A stretch of DNA of 64,000 nt, from positions 231,456-295,455 of the forward strand of contig JADJBW010000004.1 in assembly GCA_016703525.1 (NCBI GenBank), given 5' to 3'. The stretch is from Actinomycetota bacterium. Lineage in GTDB: Bacteria; Actinomycetota; Acidimicrobiia; Acidimicrobiales; Microtrichaceae. Made by a program: the position numbers and the translations under genes. Below, one piece after another: positions 40,742-51,434 of the stretch (position 1 is its first letter; every line of letters begins with the position of its first letter). Under the pieces are notes generated by a model. The model ran no database searches, was not told the origin of the DNA, and saw only the letters and a list, made by a program, of their open reading frames with translations.

Positions 40742-41772
40742 GCGGAGCAACCTACGACGCAGCCGGCGTGTCGATCGAAGCCGGCGACGCCGCCGTGCAA
40801 CGCATCAAGCCACTTGTCCGTTCGACGTTCCGGCCCGAGGTGTTGGGCGACATCGGATCGTTCGGCGGGCTCTTCGCACTCTCCAACCGCTACCGCGACC
40901 CGGTGTTGGTGTCGACGACCGACGGGGTCGGCACGAAGGCGATGGTCGCGAGCGCAGCGGGCCGCTTCGACACCATCGGCATCGACCTTGTGGCGATGTG
41001 CGTCGACGACCTGGTGTGCCAGGGCGCCGAGCCGCTGTTCTTCCTCGACTACGTCTCGATCGGGCGGCTCGAGCCCGACATGATCGAGCGGCTCGTCGGA
41101 GGCGTCGCCGAGGGGTGTCGCCAGGCGGGATGTGCGCTGATCGGCGGCGAGATGGCCGAGCATCCGGGAGCGATGGGCGCCGGCGAGTTCGACCTGGTCG
41201 GATTCGCTGTGGGTGTCGTGGAACGCTCCGAGATTCTGGACGGGTCGCGCGTGGAGCCGGGTCAGGCGTTGGTCGGCCTGGCGTCGCCGGGGCTCCGCTC
41301 GAACGGCTACTCCCTTGCCCGCCACGTGCTGTTCGAGCGCGCCGGCCGACGCCTCGATGACCCCGCGTGGCCCGAGCCGGGCGCACCGACCGTCGCCGAC
41401 GAACTGCTGCGACCGTCGGTGATCTACGCACCCACGGTCGCGGCGATCGCCGGCCAGGTGCAGGTGAACGGTGTCGCCCACATCACGGGCGGCGGCATCG
41501 GCGGCAACCTGAACCGAGCGCTCAACGCGCACACCGATGCCGTGGTGGCGTCGGACTCGTGGCGGCGACCGCGCATCTTCGACGAGCTGGCGCGCCTCGG
41601 CGACATCGAGGCCGCCGAGATGGCGAAGGTGTTCAACCTCGGTATCGGGATGGTCGTCGTGGTCGGCCCGGACGACGTTGAGACCGCCGTGGCGGTCGCA
41701 GCCGATCACGGGGTCGAGGCCTGGGCGATCGGCACGACCGTCGCCGGCACCGGGCAGGTGCAGCTGCGGTGA
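40738..41772 (+). CDS. purM: Phosphoribosylformylglycinamidine cyclo-ligase (AIR synthetase)
   Basis: Closes the imidazole ring to give AIR. The 344-residue protein has TYDAAGVSIEAGDAAVQRIK, FGGLFAL, STTDGVGTKAMVA, LIGGEMAEHPG and HITGGGIGGNLNRAL. The start is TTG 40738, overlapping the purF stop (TTGA) and preceded by GGAG at good spacing; a GTG at 40768 would cut conserved residues. The rare TTG start may set a lower yield relative to purF. Confidence 0.93.
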   Translation: MSGATYDAAGVSIEAGDAAVQRIKPLVRSTFRPEVLGDIGSFGGLFALSNRYRDPVLVSTTDGVGTKAMVASAAGRFDTIGIDLVAMCVDDLVCQGAEPLFFLDYVSIGRLEPDMIERLVGGVAEGCRQAGCALIGGEMAEHPGAMGAGEFDLVGFAVGVVERSEILDGSRVEPGQALVGLASPGLRSNGYSLARHVLFERAGRRLDDPAWPEPGAPTVADELLRPSVIYAPTVAAIAGQVQVNGVAHITGGGIGGNLNRALNAHTDAVVASDSWRRPRIFDELARLGDIEAAEMAKVFNLGIGMVVVVGPDDVETAVAVAADHGVEAWAIGTTVAGTGQVQLR

Positions 41773-41803
41773 GACTGCCCGGCGGCGGGACGATCGGCAC
41801 ACG

Positions 41804-42271
41804 ATGACCGACGCGGGCGCCTCGACCGGCCCGATCGAGGCGACGCCCGCGGTGGCCACGACCAGGCCGATGACCCCCCGCTCCGCGGCCGGGCCGGTAC
41901 GGCTCGACGTGTGGCTCAACGCCGTGCGGCTCGCACCAAGCCGAGCCGCTGCCACCAAGGACTGCGAAGGCGGACGCATTCGCGTGGCCGGAGCCACGGC
42001 CAAGCCGGCGCGCAAGGTGAAGGTCGGCGACGAGATCGAGGTGCGACAGCCCCGCCGCACCCGGCTCGTCAAGGTGACGGTCCTCATCGAGAAACGCGTC
42101 GGAGCGCCGGTTGCCGTGCAGTGTTACGAGGTGCTGACCGACCACATCGACGGCCCAGCACGCGACGAGTTCCCGGGCCTGGAATGGGCCGCGCGCGACC
42201 GCGGCACCGGACGTCCGACCAAGCGCGACCGCCGCGAGATCGACCGCTTGCGCCGGGGCAATTCTGGCTAG
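41804..42271 (+). CDS. S4-domain RNA-binding protein, Hsp15-like
   Basis: A 155-residue basic protein. After a low-complexity N-terminus (about 35 residues) it has an S4 domain: RLDVWLNAVRLAPSRAAATK, GGRIRVAGATAKPARKVKVGD, then EIEVRQPRRTR, as in heat-shock protein 15 that binds free 50S subunits with attached peptidyl-tRNA. The C-terminus is basic (RPTKRDRREIDRLRRG), fitting rRNA binding. The pyrE start lies 10 nt beyond its stop. Confidence 0.88.
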   Translation: MTDAGASTGPIEATPAVATTRPMTPRSAAGPVRLDVWLNAVRLAPSRAAATKDCEGGRIRVAGATAKPARKVKVGDEIEVRQPRRTRLVKVTVLIEKRVGAPVAVQCYEVLTDHIDGPARDEFPGLEWAARDRGTGRPTKRDRREIDRLRRGNSG

Positions 42272-42281
42272 CTTCGAGCGC

Positions 42282-42860
42282 ATGGCCCTCCTCCCCGATC
42301 GCAGCGCGCTCATCGAACACCTGTCGACCCACTCGGTGAAGCGCGGCGACTTCGTGCTGAAGTCGGGTCGACCGACCACGTGGTTTCTCGACTCGAAACA
42401 GACCGCCTGCGACCCCGACGGCGTGGTGCTCATGACCGACGCCGCGCTCGCGGTGATCCCGGAGGACGCGACCGCCATCGGCGGAATCACCGTTGGGGCC
42501 GACCCCGTGGCATACGGCATCGCGGCGGTCGCCGCGACGCGGGGTCGTCGCCTTCGCAGCTTCACCATCCGCAAGGAGGCGAAGGATCACGGCGTGCAGG
42601 GGCGGGTGGCGGGTGCGCTCCGCCCCGGCGATCGCGTGGTGGTGACCGAGGACACGACGTCGCGAGGCACGACGCTCGCCGACGCGATCGAGGTGGTCCG
42701 CGAATTCGGTGCCGAGCCGGTGCTCGTGCTCGCGCTCGTCGATCGCGGCGGTACCGCAGCGCGCCATTGCGAGGCCGTCGGGGTGCCCTTCGTGGCGCTG
42801 ACGACGGCCGTCGACCTCGGATTCGACTTCGACGGTGGGTCGGAGCCAGCTCCCGCCTGA
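42282..42860 (+). CDS. pyrE: Orotate phosphoribosyltransferase
   Basis: Couples orotate to PRPP giving OMP in pyrimidine synthesis. The 192-residue protein has KRGDFVLKSGRPTTWFLDSK, GGITVGADPVAYGIA, RKEAKDHGVQGRV and the PRPP loop VVVTEDTTSRGTTL. TAGCTT at 42269-42274, which includes the stop codon of the S4 gene, ends 7 nt before ATG, so pyrE may have its own leaderless promoter inside the upstream gene. Confidence 0.95.
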   Translation: MALLPDRSALIEHLSTHSVKRGDFVLKSGRPTTWFLDSKQTACDPDGVVLMTDAALAVIPEDATAIGGITVGADPVAYGIAAVAATRGRRLRSFTIRKEAKDHGVQGRVAGALRPGDRVVVTEDTTSRGTTLADAIEVVREFGAEPVLVLALVDRGGTAARHCEAVGVPFVALTTAVDLGFDFDGGSEPAPA

Positions 42861-42878
42861 CCACGTCCCGAGCCCGGT

Positions 42879-42909
42879 TGTGAGCCGCTTTCGGCCTCGA
42901 CGGTAGGCT
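42879..42909 (+). promoter_or_regulatory. Promoter of the malic enzyme gene
   Basis: TTGTGA (42879-42884) and TAGGCT (42904-42909) at 19-bp spacing, with ATG 8 nt further on. This would give a nearly leaderless transcript. Confidence 0.5.
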
Positions 42910-42917
42910 CGCCGCCT

Positions 42918-44317
<1,400 letters not shown>

Positions 44318-44321
<4 letters not shown>

Positions 44322-45130
44322 CGAAGCCCCCGCCCGACGATCGACGCCGATCGATCGCTGCGGTCACGTTCGACTATTGGAACACGCTGGTCGCCGAGAA
44401 CCCCGCTGCCACCCCGCAGCGGATCGATCGTTGGCACGACGTGCTCACCGCGGCCGGGCGCCAGATCTCGCGATCACAGGTGGCAGCGGGCGTTGCGGCT
44501 CTGAGCGCCGATGCCGCTGATCGATGGCATCGAGGCGAGGCGACCTCGCCGGCCCAGGCGGTGGAGCGGTTTCTCGGATTCGTCGGGGTCTCGGCCACGC
44601 CGACCACGACGTTCGGCGAACTCGTCGCAGTGATCGAAGCCGGGATGGGGCCGGCCGAGATGCGTCCGGCCGACGGCATCGGCGCGGCGCTGGAGGCACT
44701 GCACGCCGCAGGCCTCCGACTCGGAATCATCTGCGATGTCGGCATCACGCCGTCGGCGACCCTGCGCGGCTACCTCGATCACCACGGACTGCTCGCCGCG
44801 TTCGACCACTGGTCGTTCTCCGACGAGGTAGGCGCGTTCAAGCCGGACCGACGGATCTTCGACCACGCACGTAGCGGACTGGGTCTGGCGACCTCGACCG
44901 CGCTCGCGCACGTGGGCGACCTGCGCCGAACCGACATTGCCGGCGCGCAGGCGATGGGCTGGCTCGCCGTGCGGTACCGCGGGATCTACGACGACGATCC
45001 GGCCGGCGCCCCCGAGCACGCCGACGGATGGCTCGGCAACGTGCCCCGCACGGTGGAGGGCGACGTGGTGATCGAGGCACATGCGGAACTCGCAGCGCGG
45101 CTGCTTGGCGAGCTTCCGACTCCGTCGTGA
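44318..45130 (+). CDS. HAD-superfamily phosphatase
   Basis: A 270-residue hydrolase with a helical cap. Motif I FDYWNTLV (nucleophile Asp; the usual second Asp is Trp-Asn, a less common variant), motif II GIICDVGITPSATL, motif III Lys in EVGAFKPDRRIFDHA and motif IV HVGDLRRTDIAGAQ. GTG 44318 overlaps the malic enzyme stop and its own stop overlaps the next gene, so it is in a tight operon. Substrate unknown. Confidence 0.87.
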
Positions 45131-47032
45131 TCGCCGACGACTCGCCGAGCCCGGAAGCGGGCACCGCAGCCCCTAGTGTGACGCCGGTGGGTGGAGGGAC
45201 CGACACCGAGGGCAGTCGCGCACACCGCGGCGCAGACTCCGACGCCGGCCACGAGTGGGAGCGGTGGAGCGACCGCTGGCGTCCTTGGATCGAACGGCGG
45301 CATCGACTGGTCGAGGCGGCGCTGTGCGCGGTCGCGGCCGGCGGTGCATGGTGGTTCCGCTTCGCTCAGGACGACGCGTTCATCACCTACCGGTTCGCCC
45401 GCAACATGGCACGCGGCGACGGCCTGGTCTTCAACCCGGGGGAACGCGTCGAGGGCTACACGAACTTCTTGTGGACGCTGATGCATGTCGTTCCCGAGCG
45501 GGTCGGGTGGGACGCGCCCACGTTCTCGACGGTTGTCGGCATCGTCGTCATCGTGGCGACACTGCTCGTCGCGATCCGCCTCGCCGAGCGGCTCACCGGC
45601 GACCGCGTGCACGCCCTCGCGGCCGCGACGTTGCTGGTCGCGTGCGCCTCCTTCATCGGTTACGGCACCAGCGGCCTCGAGACGATGATGCAGACGCTGT
45701 TCATCACCGCCTTCGCGTGGGCGCTCACGCCCTCGGCCCTTGGTAGCCCCGAGCGGACTCACCTGACGGCGCGCCGAGTGGTCGCCGGCGCGGCCGGCGG
45801 GCTCGCGTTGTTGACCCGGCTCGACAGCGCGGTGCTGCTCGGAGCGTGGTTTGCCGTGCACGTGTGGTCGCAGCGACGCGAACCGTCGCCGCCGACCGCA
45901 GCCGAGGGTGGGCGGACCGCAGCACGATGGGCGGCCGAGGTGCTGCGAGCCGGTGCACTCGTCGGTCTCCCGACCCTGGCGATCGTCGTCCCCTGGCTTG
46001 TGTGGAAGGCGGACTTCTACGGGACGCTGGTGCCCAACACGCTCGAGGCCAAGTCCACGAGCAACCCGCTCGTGCCGTTCCTCTACGGCATCTTCTACCT
46101 GGGTGCCTTCTTCGTCACCTACGGCGCGTTCGTGCTCGTACCGCGGTGGCGTCGGCTCCGCGGAACGTTCTTTGCCGACCCGGCGCGGCGGGCCGCGTTC
46201 GCCGTGGTCGCGGTCTGGTTCGTCTACATCTGCGTGGTCGGCGCCGACTTCATGGAGTACCGGTTCCTGGTTCCGGTGTTGCCGGTTCTGGCACTGCTCG
46301 CCGCGCACCTGGTCGACCGGGTCTCCACGCCCCTTCGTCAGGGGCTGATCGTCGGCACCCTGGTGGTCGCGAGCGCGGCGCACCTCCTGCTGCCGAGCGT
46401 CGGGTTTCCCGTGCTGTGGTTCACCGACCTGCACCACTGGCCGACCGAGTCCCACACGTCGTGGAAGGCGATGGGCGAGCTTCTCGGCCGAGAGTTCCCC
46501 GGCGGGTCGAAACGCCCCGGCCAACCGGTCATCGCCCTCGAGCCGCTCGGGGTGATCGCCTACTACTCCGACCTCCCCACGATCGACATGCTGGGGCTCG
46601 CCGACCCGTGGGTCGCGCAGCACGGGTTCGAGATCCCGAGTGCATCGCCGCTCGCCTACTACCCGGGCCACGTGAAGATGGCGCCCATCAGCTACCTCGA
46701 ACGACGCAAGGTGAACCTGCTGATCGGTCTGCCGCAGATCCACAAGTACGAGCCCGGTGAGCGGCGCGACGTCGGTGAACTTCACCGATCTGCTGTATGT
46801 CTTCCAGGACCTCCACGAGCTTCCCCGCGACGCCACGGTGATCGAGATCCCGCTCGACGAGCAGAAGGTGTGGCGCATCACCTATCTGACCCCCAACGCC
46901 TTGGTGGACCGGGCGATCGAGCGCAACGGCTGGCGACAGCTCACGATCGAGCGGACCTGCGACCCCCTCGACGACCTCGGCTGGCTCGAGCGAACGGTCA
47001 TCGGCATCGGCATGGAACGGAGCTGCCCGTGA
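45127..47032 (+). CDS. GT-C-type membrane glycosyltransferase with a frameshift near the C-terminus
   Basis: Integral membrane enzyme of the GT-C fold, presumably using a lipid-linked sugar donor outside the membrane. After a hydrophilic N-terminus it has the first helix, then FAQDDAFITYRFARNMARG with the probable catalytic Asp pair, FNPGERVEGYTNFLWTL, and about ten helices. The last 85 residues read in another frame: the break lies near 46765 (after GERRD), and TSVNFTDLLYVFQD onward ends at TGA 47030-47032 with two Cys. One extra or two missing bases explain it. The paralogue at 48.2-50.0 kb has a similar end. It resembles arabinofuranosyltransferase-like proteins; the sugar is unknown. Confidence 0.8.
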
Positions 47033-48234
47033 GCGACGGCCCGTTCCGCAGCCGTGCCCCGAAGATGGGATTCGTGGCGCCCTTCGACGGCGTGCGCGGG
47101 TTCGGCGTGATCATCGTGGTGCTCGAACACGGCGTCGACGGGAAGCTCGCCGGTGTCGCCTCCATCGTCGACCTGTTCTTCATCATCAGCGGATTCCTGA
47201 TCACGACCCTGCTGCTCGAGGAGTACCGAGGCACCGGCAGGCTCAATCTGCGCGAGTTCTATCTGCGGCGCGCCGTGCGGCTGTTCCCGGTGCTGTATGC
47301 CTCGCTGGCGCTCGTGTTCGTCGCCGGGATGCTCGTGGGTGACGCAGCGTTCCAAGCCCAGGTGCGCAACGACGTGGCATCGGCCGGTCTGTACGTGTAT
47401 CACGTGGTCCATCCCGTGCAGTACTCGATGCTGACCGGCGGACGCCCTCCCGCCCGCCCGCTCATCCAGCTGTGGTCGCTGTCGGTGGAGGAGCACTTCT
47501 ACCTGTTCGGCGCGCTCGTGACGCTGGTAGCGATCAAGTGGAACCGCGCCCGAACGCTGATCATCGCCTTCAGCGGTTTCGCCGTGTTCGTCGCCATTGC
47601 CCGGGCGACCGATCACGTCGGCTATCGCATGATGTGGTACCAGCGACCCGACGCGATCGCCATCGGCGTTGCGCTCGCCTTCGCGAATGCGATGCTGCCC
47701 TCGGAGTTCGACGAGCGGACGAAGAAGCTCATCGGTCGGCTCGGCGTGCTGGGCACCGCGATCTTCTGCGGGACGATCTTCACCGGCACCGTGCTGTCCA
47801 AGCCGTTCGGGTTGTACGTGCCCGTATACGCCGACAAAGGCACCACCATCAACGACGGCTTCCATTGGGGCAACTACGGCTACTCCCTGTCGAGCGCGGG
47901 CGCGGTCCTCATGGTCTTCTCGATGGTCCGTGGCGCCCCGACCCTCGTGACGAAGGTGCTGTCGTGGAAGCCGATCCTCGGAGTCGGGCGACGCAGCTAC
48001 ACGATCTACATCCTCCACTTCCCGCTCGGCCTCCTGCTGGTGGAGGCCACCAAGAACCGCTCGGCGAACTGGCAGACGCTCGCCGGGCTCGCATACGTGC
48101 CGGCGCTCGTGATCGGCACCGAGTTGCTGCACCGGTACGTGGAACTCCCGCCGCTGAACTGGCTCCGCAACCGCAACCGGCGGCTTCGGGCTCAGCCGTC
48201 GGTCGAGGGGCAGGTTCGCTCGGAGAACAGCTGA
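47029..48234 (+). CDS. Acyltransferase 3 family membrane protein (OafA/YrhL-like)
   Basis: A 401-residue, ten-helix acyltransferase that adds acetyl or other acyl groups to extracytoplasmic sugars. Marks: PFDGVRGFGVIIVVLEHG at the start with the conserved His, FFIISGFLITTLLLEEYRGTG, FYLRRAVRLFPVLYASL and LWSLSVEEHFYLF. GTG 47029 overlaps the stop of the glycosyltransferase gene (GTGA). Its last 43 bp overlap the convergent second glycosyltransferase. The neighbours suggest a cell-surface polysaccharide or glycolipid as target. Confidence 0.9.
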   Translation: MSDGPFRSRAPKMGFVAPFDGVRGFGVIIVVLEHGVDGKLAGVASIVDLFFIISGFLITTLLLEEYRGTGRLNLREFYLRRAVRLFPVLYASLALVFVAGMLVGDAAFQAQVRNDVASAGLYVYHVVHPVQYSMLTGGRPPARPLIQLWSLSVEEHFYLFGALVTLVAIKWNRARTLIIAFSGFAVFVAIARATDHVGYRMMWYQRPDAIAIGVALAFANAMLPSEFDERTKKLIGRLGVLGTAIFCGTIFTGTVLSKPFGLYVPVYADKGTTINDGFHWGNYGYSLSSAGAVLMVFSMVRGAPTLVTKVLSWKPILGVGRRSYTIYILHFPLGLLLVEATKNRSANWQTLAGLAYVPALVIGTELLHRYVELPPLNWLRNRNRRLRAQPSVEGQVRSENS

Positions 48235-50000
48235 CCGAGCACCGGCGCGATGTCGTCGGGATCGCACGTCATGGTGATCGGCACCAGCCGCCATCCGTAC
48301 TTCGCAATCGCGGCGTCGACCTTGTCGTTCTGGGTCAGGTAGATGAACTGCCACGCGCCGTTGCCCTTGAACGGGATCTCCAGCACCTTCGCTGTGGGCG
48401 GCAGGTTCGCCAGATCGCCCGCGGGAATCACGTCGAGCAGTTCCGAGATGCGGTAGTCCTTGCGATCCTCGCAGGGCAACGTGGGCCGGTTCTTGCGGTA
48501 CACCCGACAATCGCCGAGCACGGCGCCGATCAGCAGGCTGACGTTGCGTCGCTCCAGATAGTCGATGGTGGCGGTTCGCACGTGGCCCGGGAAGTACAGG
48601 GGGTACTCGAGACCGTTCTTCGCGACCCACTCGTCGTTCAGACCGAGCATGTCGATCGATTCGAGGTCGGAGTAGTACGGCACGACGCCGGCCGGGATGA
48701 TTCCGACGACCGGTTGACCGGGCACCTCACTGCCGCCGGGGAACGCCTCGGCGAGCAGCTTGCCCAGCCGCTCCCAGCTGTTGGGCGAATCCTCCGGCCA
48801 GTGCTTCAGCTCCTCGATCGTGAGCACCGGGTACGGGATGATCGTCGGCACCACGCGGTGCACGAGCGACACCAGCACGAGAGCCGACACCAACACGATC
48901 TGGCGCCGCGTCGTCCGATACCGGTCGATCAGGAACGCCGCTGGAACGGCCAGGATCGGCAGCACCGGCACCACGAAGCGGTACTCCATGAAGTCGGCGC
49001 CCACGACGCAGATGTACAGCGCCCACGCCGCCAGGACGGCGATCATCGGCCGGGTCGCGTGCCGGGTCGGGAACTGCCCACGCAGCCGACGCCACCGACC
49101 GATCAGCAGGAAGGCCGCGTAGGACGCGAAGAACGTGAACAGGTAGAAGACGCCGTAGAGGAAGGGCACCCACGAGTTCGACCAGGACTTCGCCTCGAGG
49201 GTGTTGGGAAGGATCGTGCCGTAGTAGTCGGCCTTCCACGCCAACCAGGGCACCACGAGCGCCAGCACCGGAACCCCGAGCATGGCGGCCCGGACCGCGA
49301 GCCTCGGCCACCGCCACTGCGCTGCGCCGTCGCGGCGAAGCGCCCACAGGTGCACCAGGAACCAGGCGCCGACGAGGACCACGGAATCGATCCGCGTCAT
49401 GATCGCCAGCCCGCCGAGCGCCCCGGCACCCAGGAGTGCCAGCGGACCCCGATCGGGCGTGCCCGCAGGCGCCGGCACGAGCAACGCCGCGACGGACGTG
49501 ACGAGCAGCGTCTGCAGCATGGTCTCGAGCCCCGACGTGGCGTAGGCCAGGAACGTCATGTTCGCGACCAGCAGCGCCCCGGTTAGCCACGCGGACGGAT
49601 ATTCGCCGTAGACGCGGCGGGCGAAGCGGATCGAGACCGCGAGCGTGGCGATCATCAGCGGGATCGTGACGAGCACGCTGAACATCGGCGTGTTCCAACC
49701 GAAGTGCTCCGGAATCCACAGGATCAGGGTCCAGAGGAAGTTCGTGTACCCCTCGACCCGCTCACCCGAGTTGAAGACCAGGCCGCTCCCGTTCGCGAGG
49801 TTCTTCGCGTAGCGGAACGAGATGAACGCGTCGTCCTGCACCGAACGCACCCACCACGCAGCGACCGCAGCGACCGCGTAGAGCCCCAGCTCCCATCGCC
49901 ACCGGCCGCCCTCGACGCGAGACGAGAGCCACGCCGTCACCGAGCGCCCCTCGATCCCTCCGATTGACGGACGAGACCCGGTCGGTTCCGTCTCGGCCAT
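48192..50000 (-). CDS. GT-C-type membrane glycosyltransferase, paralogue of 45127-47032
   Basis: A 602-residue membrane protein that matches the gene at 45.1 kb along most of its length: SVQDDAFISFRYAKNLANG with Asp-Asp, FNSGERVEGYTNFLWTL, LVPWLAWKADYYGTILPNTL and ICVVGADFMEYRF. It keeps an extracytoplasmic tail with CRVYRKNRPTLPC and a final Cys pair. ATG 50000 follows TACAGT, 8 nt before it. The two paralogues are convergent, with the acyltransferase between, and may act on the same polymer or glycolipid. Donor and acceptor are unknown. Confidence 0.85.
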   Translation of the reverse strand: MAETEPTGSRPSIGGIEGRSVTAWLSSRVEGGRWRWELGLYAVAAVAAWWVRSVQDDAFISFRYAKNLANGSGLVFNSGERVEGYTNFLWTLILWIPEHFGWNTPMFSVLVTIPLMIATLAVSIRFARRVYGEYPSAWLTGALLVANMTFLAYATSGLETMLQTLLVTSVAALLVPAPAGTPDRGPLALLGAGALGGLAIMTRIDSVVLVGAWFLVHLWALRRDGAAQWRWPRLAVRAAMLGVPVLALVVPWLAWKADYYGTILPNTLEAKSWSNSWVPFLYGVFYLFTFFASYAAFLLIGRWRRLRGQFPTRHATRPMIAVLAAWALYICVVGADFMEYRFVVPVLPILAVPAAFLIDRYRTTRRQIVLVSALVLVSLVHRVVPTIIPYPVLTIEELKHWPEDSPNSWERLGKLLAEAFPGGSEVPGQPVVGIIPAGVVPYYSDLESIDMLGLNDEWVAKNGLEYPLYFPGHVRTATIDYLERRNVSLLIGAVLGDCRVYRKNRPTLPCEDRKDYRISELLDVIPAGDLANLPPTAKVLEIPFKGNGAWQFIYLTQNDKVDAAIAKYGWRLVPITMTCDPDDIAPVLGQLFSERTCPSTDG

Positions 50001-50031
50001 GGCGACGGACTGTACACGACGACCCCCAAAA

Positions 50032-50071
50032 CGTCGGTGAGGGGCACGCCGTTGCGCGCCCCTCACCGACG
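50032..50071 (-). terminator. Rho-independent terminator after the secreted-protein gene
   Basis: CGTCGGTGAGGGGC (50032-50045) and GCCCCTCACCGACG (50058-50071) form a perfect 14-bp stem; on the minus strand TTTT follows. Confidence 0.75.
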
Positions 50072-50099
50072 GTGTTTCGGATGTCGAGCGTTGCGTCGC

Positions 50100-50837
50100 T
50101 CAGCCGCGCAGCGCCTTCAACTCGGTGCGCACGGTCTTCGCCGCCGCCCGAACCGCCTTGCCGTCGGCACGCACGGCCTTGCCCTTCTCACGGAGCGGGT
50201 CCATCACGTCTTTGTCGCCGTTGAAATCGGCCGGCGTGATGGCGAGCGCCTGGTCGGCGAGCCCCTGGGCGTCGGTGCCGAGCTTGGCGACCGCATCGTC
50301 GAGCGCTTCTGCTGCCTCGGTCGCCGCATCGACGTTCTTGCCCGCTGCGTTGGCACGGCCGATCGCCTCATCGATCTTGGCCGACACACCGTCGGCGCGG
50401 GTCTGCGCCGCAGCGGCGGCATCGCCGATCCGAGCGAGGTGCACCTGGGGCAGCAGCACAGCGAACACCCGGTAGTCGGTCGCCACCGAACTGCACAGCT
50501 GCTTAAGTTGATCCGCGGCGGCGGATTCGACCTGCGGACGGATGGCCTCGATGCCCGTGTGCGCCGAATCGACCCGCGTGGTCAGCGTGTCGCGATGACC
50601 GTCGGTGAGGTGCTTGTCGGACGACAGGGTCTCCGACGCCTTGTCGAGCGCTGCGATCCGCTTGTCGATGGCGCCCAGACATGCCGTTCGGGCCCGGTCG
50701 CCGCGCTCGCCGGTGCCACCGGCACCGGTCTGGGCACCGGCGGGAAGCGCCGCGCCGAGCACGAGCGCTCCGGACACCACTGCACCTGCGAAGAGCGGGA
50801 GGCGACGGCGAGACGTGACGGGGGTGTGGTTGAACAT
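50100..50837 (-). CDS. Secreted coiled-coil protein of unknown function
   Basis: A 245-residue exported protein. The signal peptide ends at LPAGAQ (about residue 35). The mature part is almost fully helical and rich in Ala, Asp and Lys: CLGAIDKRIAALDKASE, then many heptad-like segments and a C-terminal KAVRADGKAVRAAAKTVRTE, with two Cys. A similar arrangement appears in unannotated actinobacterial secreted proteins. AGGAG precedes ATG 50837 and a strong terminator follows. The lipoprotein gene just upstream also encodes a short helical domain, so the two may work together. Confidence 0.75.
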   Translation of the reverse strand: MFNHTPVTSRRRLPLFAGAVVSGALVLGAALPAGAQTGAGGTGERGDRARTACLGAIDKRIAALDKASETLSSDKHLTDGHRDTLTTRVDSAHTGIEAIRPQVESAAADQLKQLCSSVATDYRVFAVLLPQVHLARIGDAAAAAQTRADGVSAKIDEAIGRANAAGKNVDAATEAAEALDDAVAKLGTDAQGLADQALAITPADFNGDKDVMDPLREKGKAVRADGKAVRAAAKTVRTELKALRG

Positions 50838-50896
50838 TTCAGGCTCCTGACCTGTCGTGACCGGCGTACCGGTCGTGGTGACGGATGTCGTTGGAA

Positions 50897-51244
50897 TCAC
50901 TCGGAGGGCACCTTGGCCAGCTCGTCGGTTGCAGCATCGATGCCGTTCACGGCTTCGTCGACCGACTGCAGCGCGGCATCGACCTCGTCGGTCACCGCAG
51001 CGGCGGCGCCTGAGGCACCGGTCGAGGCAGTGGCGCCGGTTGAGGCAGTGGCGCCGGTTGCACCGGTGGGTACTGCGGTCGTCGACGACTCCGAAGCGAC
51101 CACCGTGGTCGACGTGGTCGACGACGGCGTGGCGTTGGTCGTGTCGCCGCCGCATCCGGCGAGTGCCGCACACAACGGCACGACCGCCACGACGGCCCGG
51201 CGCCAACCTGGCGCAGTGGACAGCGATGTCGAGCGACGGCGCAT
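50897..51244 (-). CDS. Small Ala/Thr/Gly-rich lipoprotein
   Basis: A 115-residue lipoprotein: basic start, hydrophobic segment and lipobox LAGC, then a long Thr/Ser/Ala/Gly linker with repeated GATAST units and a short C-terminal helix (VDAALQSVDEAVNGIDAATDEL). GGAGGG stands upstream of ATG 51244. It is 59 bp upstream of the secreted coiled-coil gene on the same strand. The linker would hold the helix away from the membrane. Function unknown. Confidence 0.7.
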   Translation of the reverse strand: MRRRSTSLSTAPGWRRAVVAVVPLCAALAGCGGDTTNATPSSTTSTTVVASESSTTAVPTGATGATASTGATASTGASGAAAAVTDEVDAALQSVDEAVNGIDAATDELAKVPSE

Positions 51245-51434
51245 GGTTTCAGTTCCCTCCGTGCAGTGATTCGTTCCGACAACCACGATGATCGGGGTTG
51301 CCTGTGAGCAACCTATCGACGAAATGTGAGGAAATGATGAGGGCTGAAGAACCCATCTCCGGATGCGAGAATGGGCCCGTGGCACACCGCAGACCCCAAC
51401 TCGGCGCCCGGCATCGGCGATCGCGACGCCGCTG

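Noticed and set aside
45028..48234. A single 1068-residue glycosyltransferase-acyltransferase fusion
   Set aside because: The long frame crosses the C-terminus of the first gene in the wrong frame; the true end at 47032 and the GTG start at 47029 show two genes and one frameshift.
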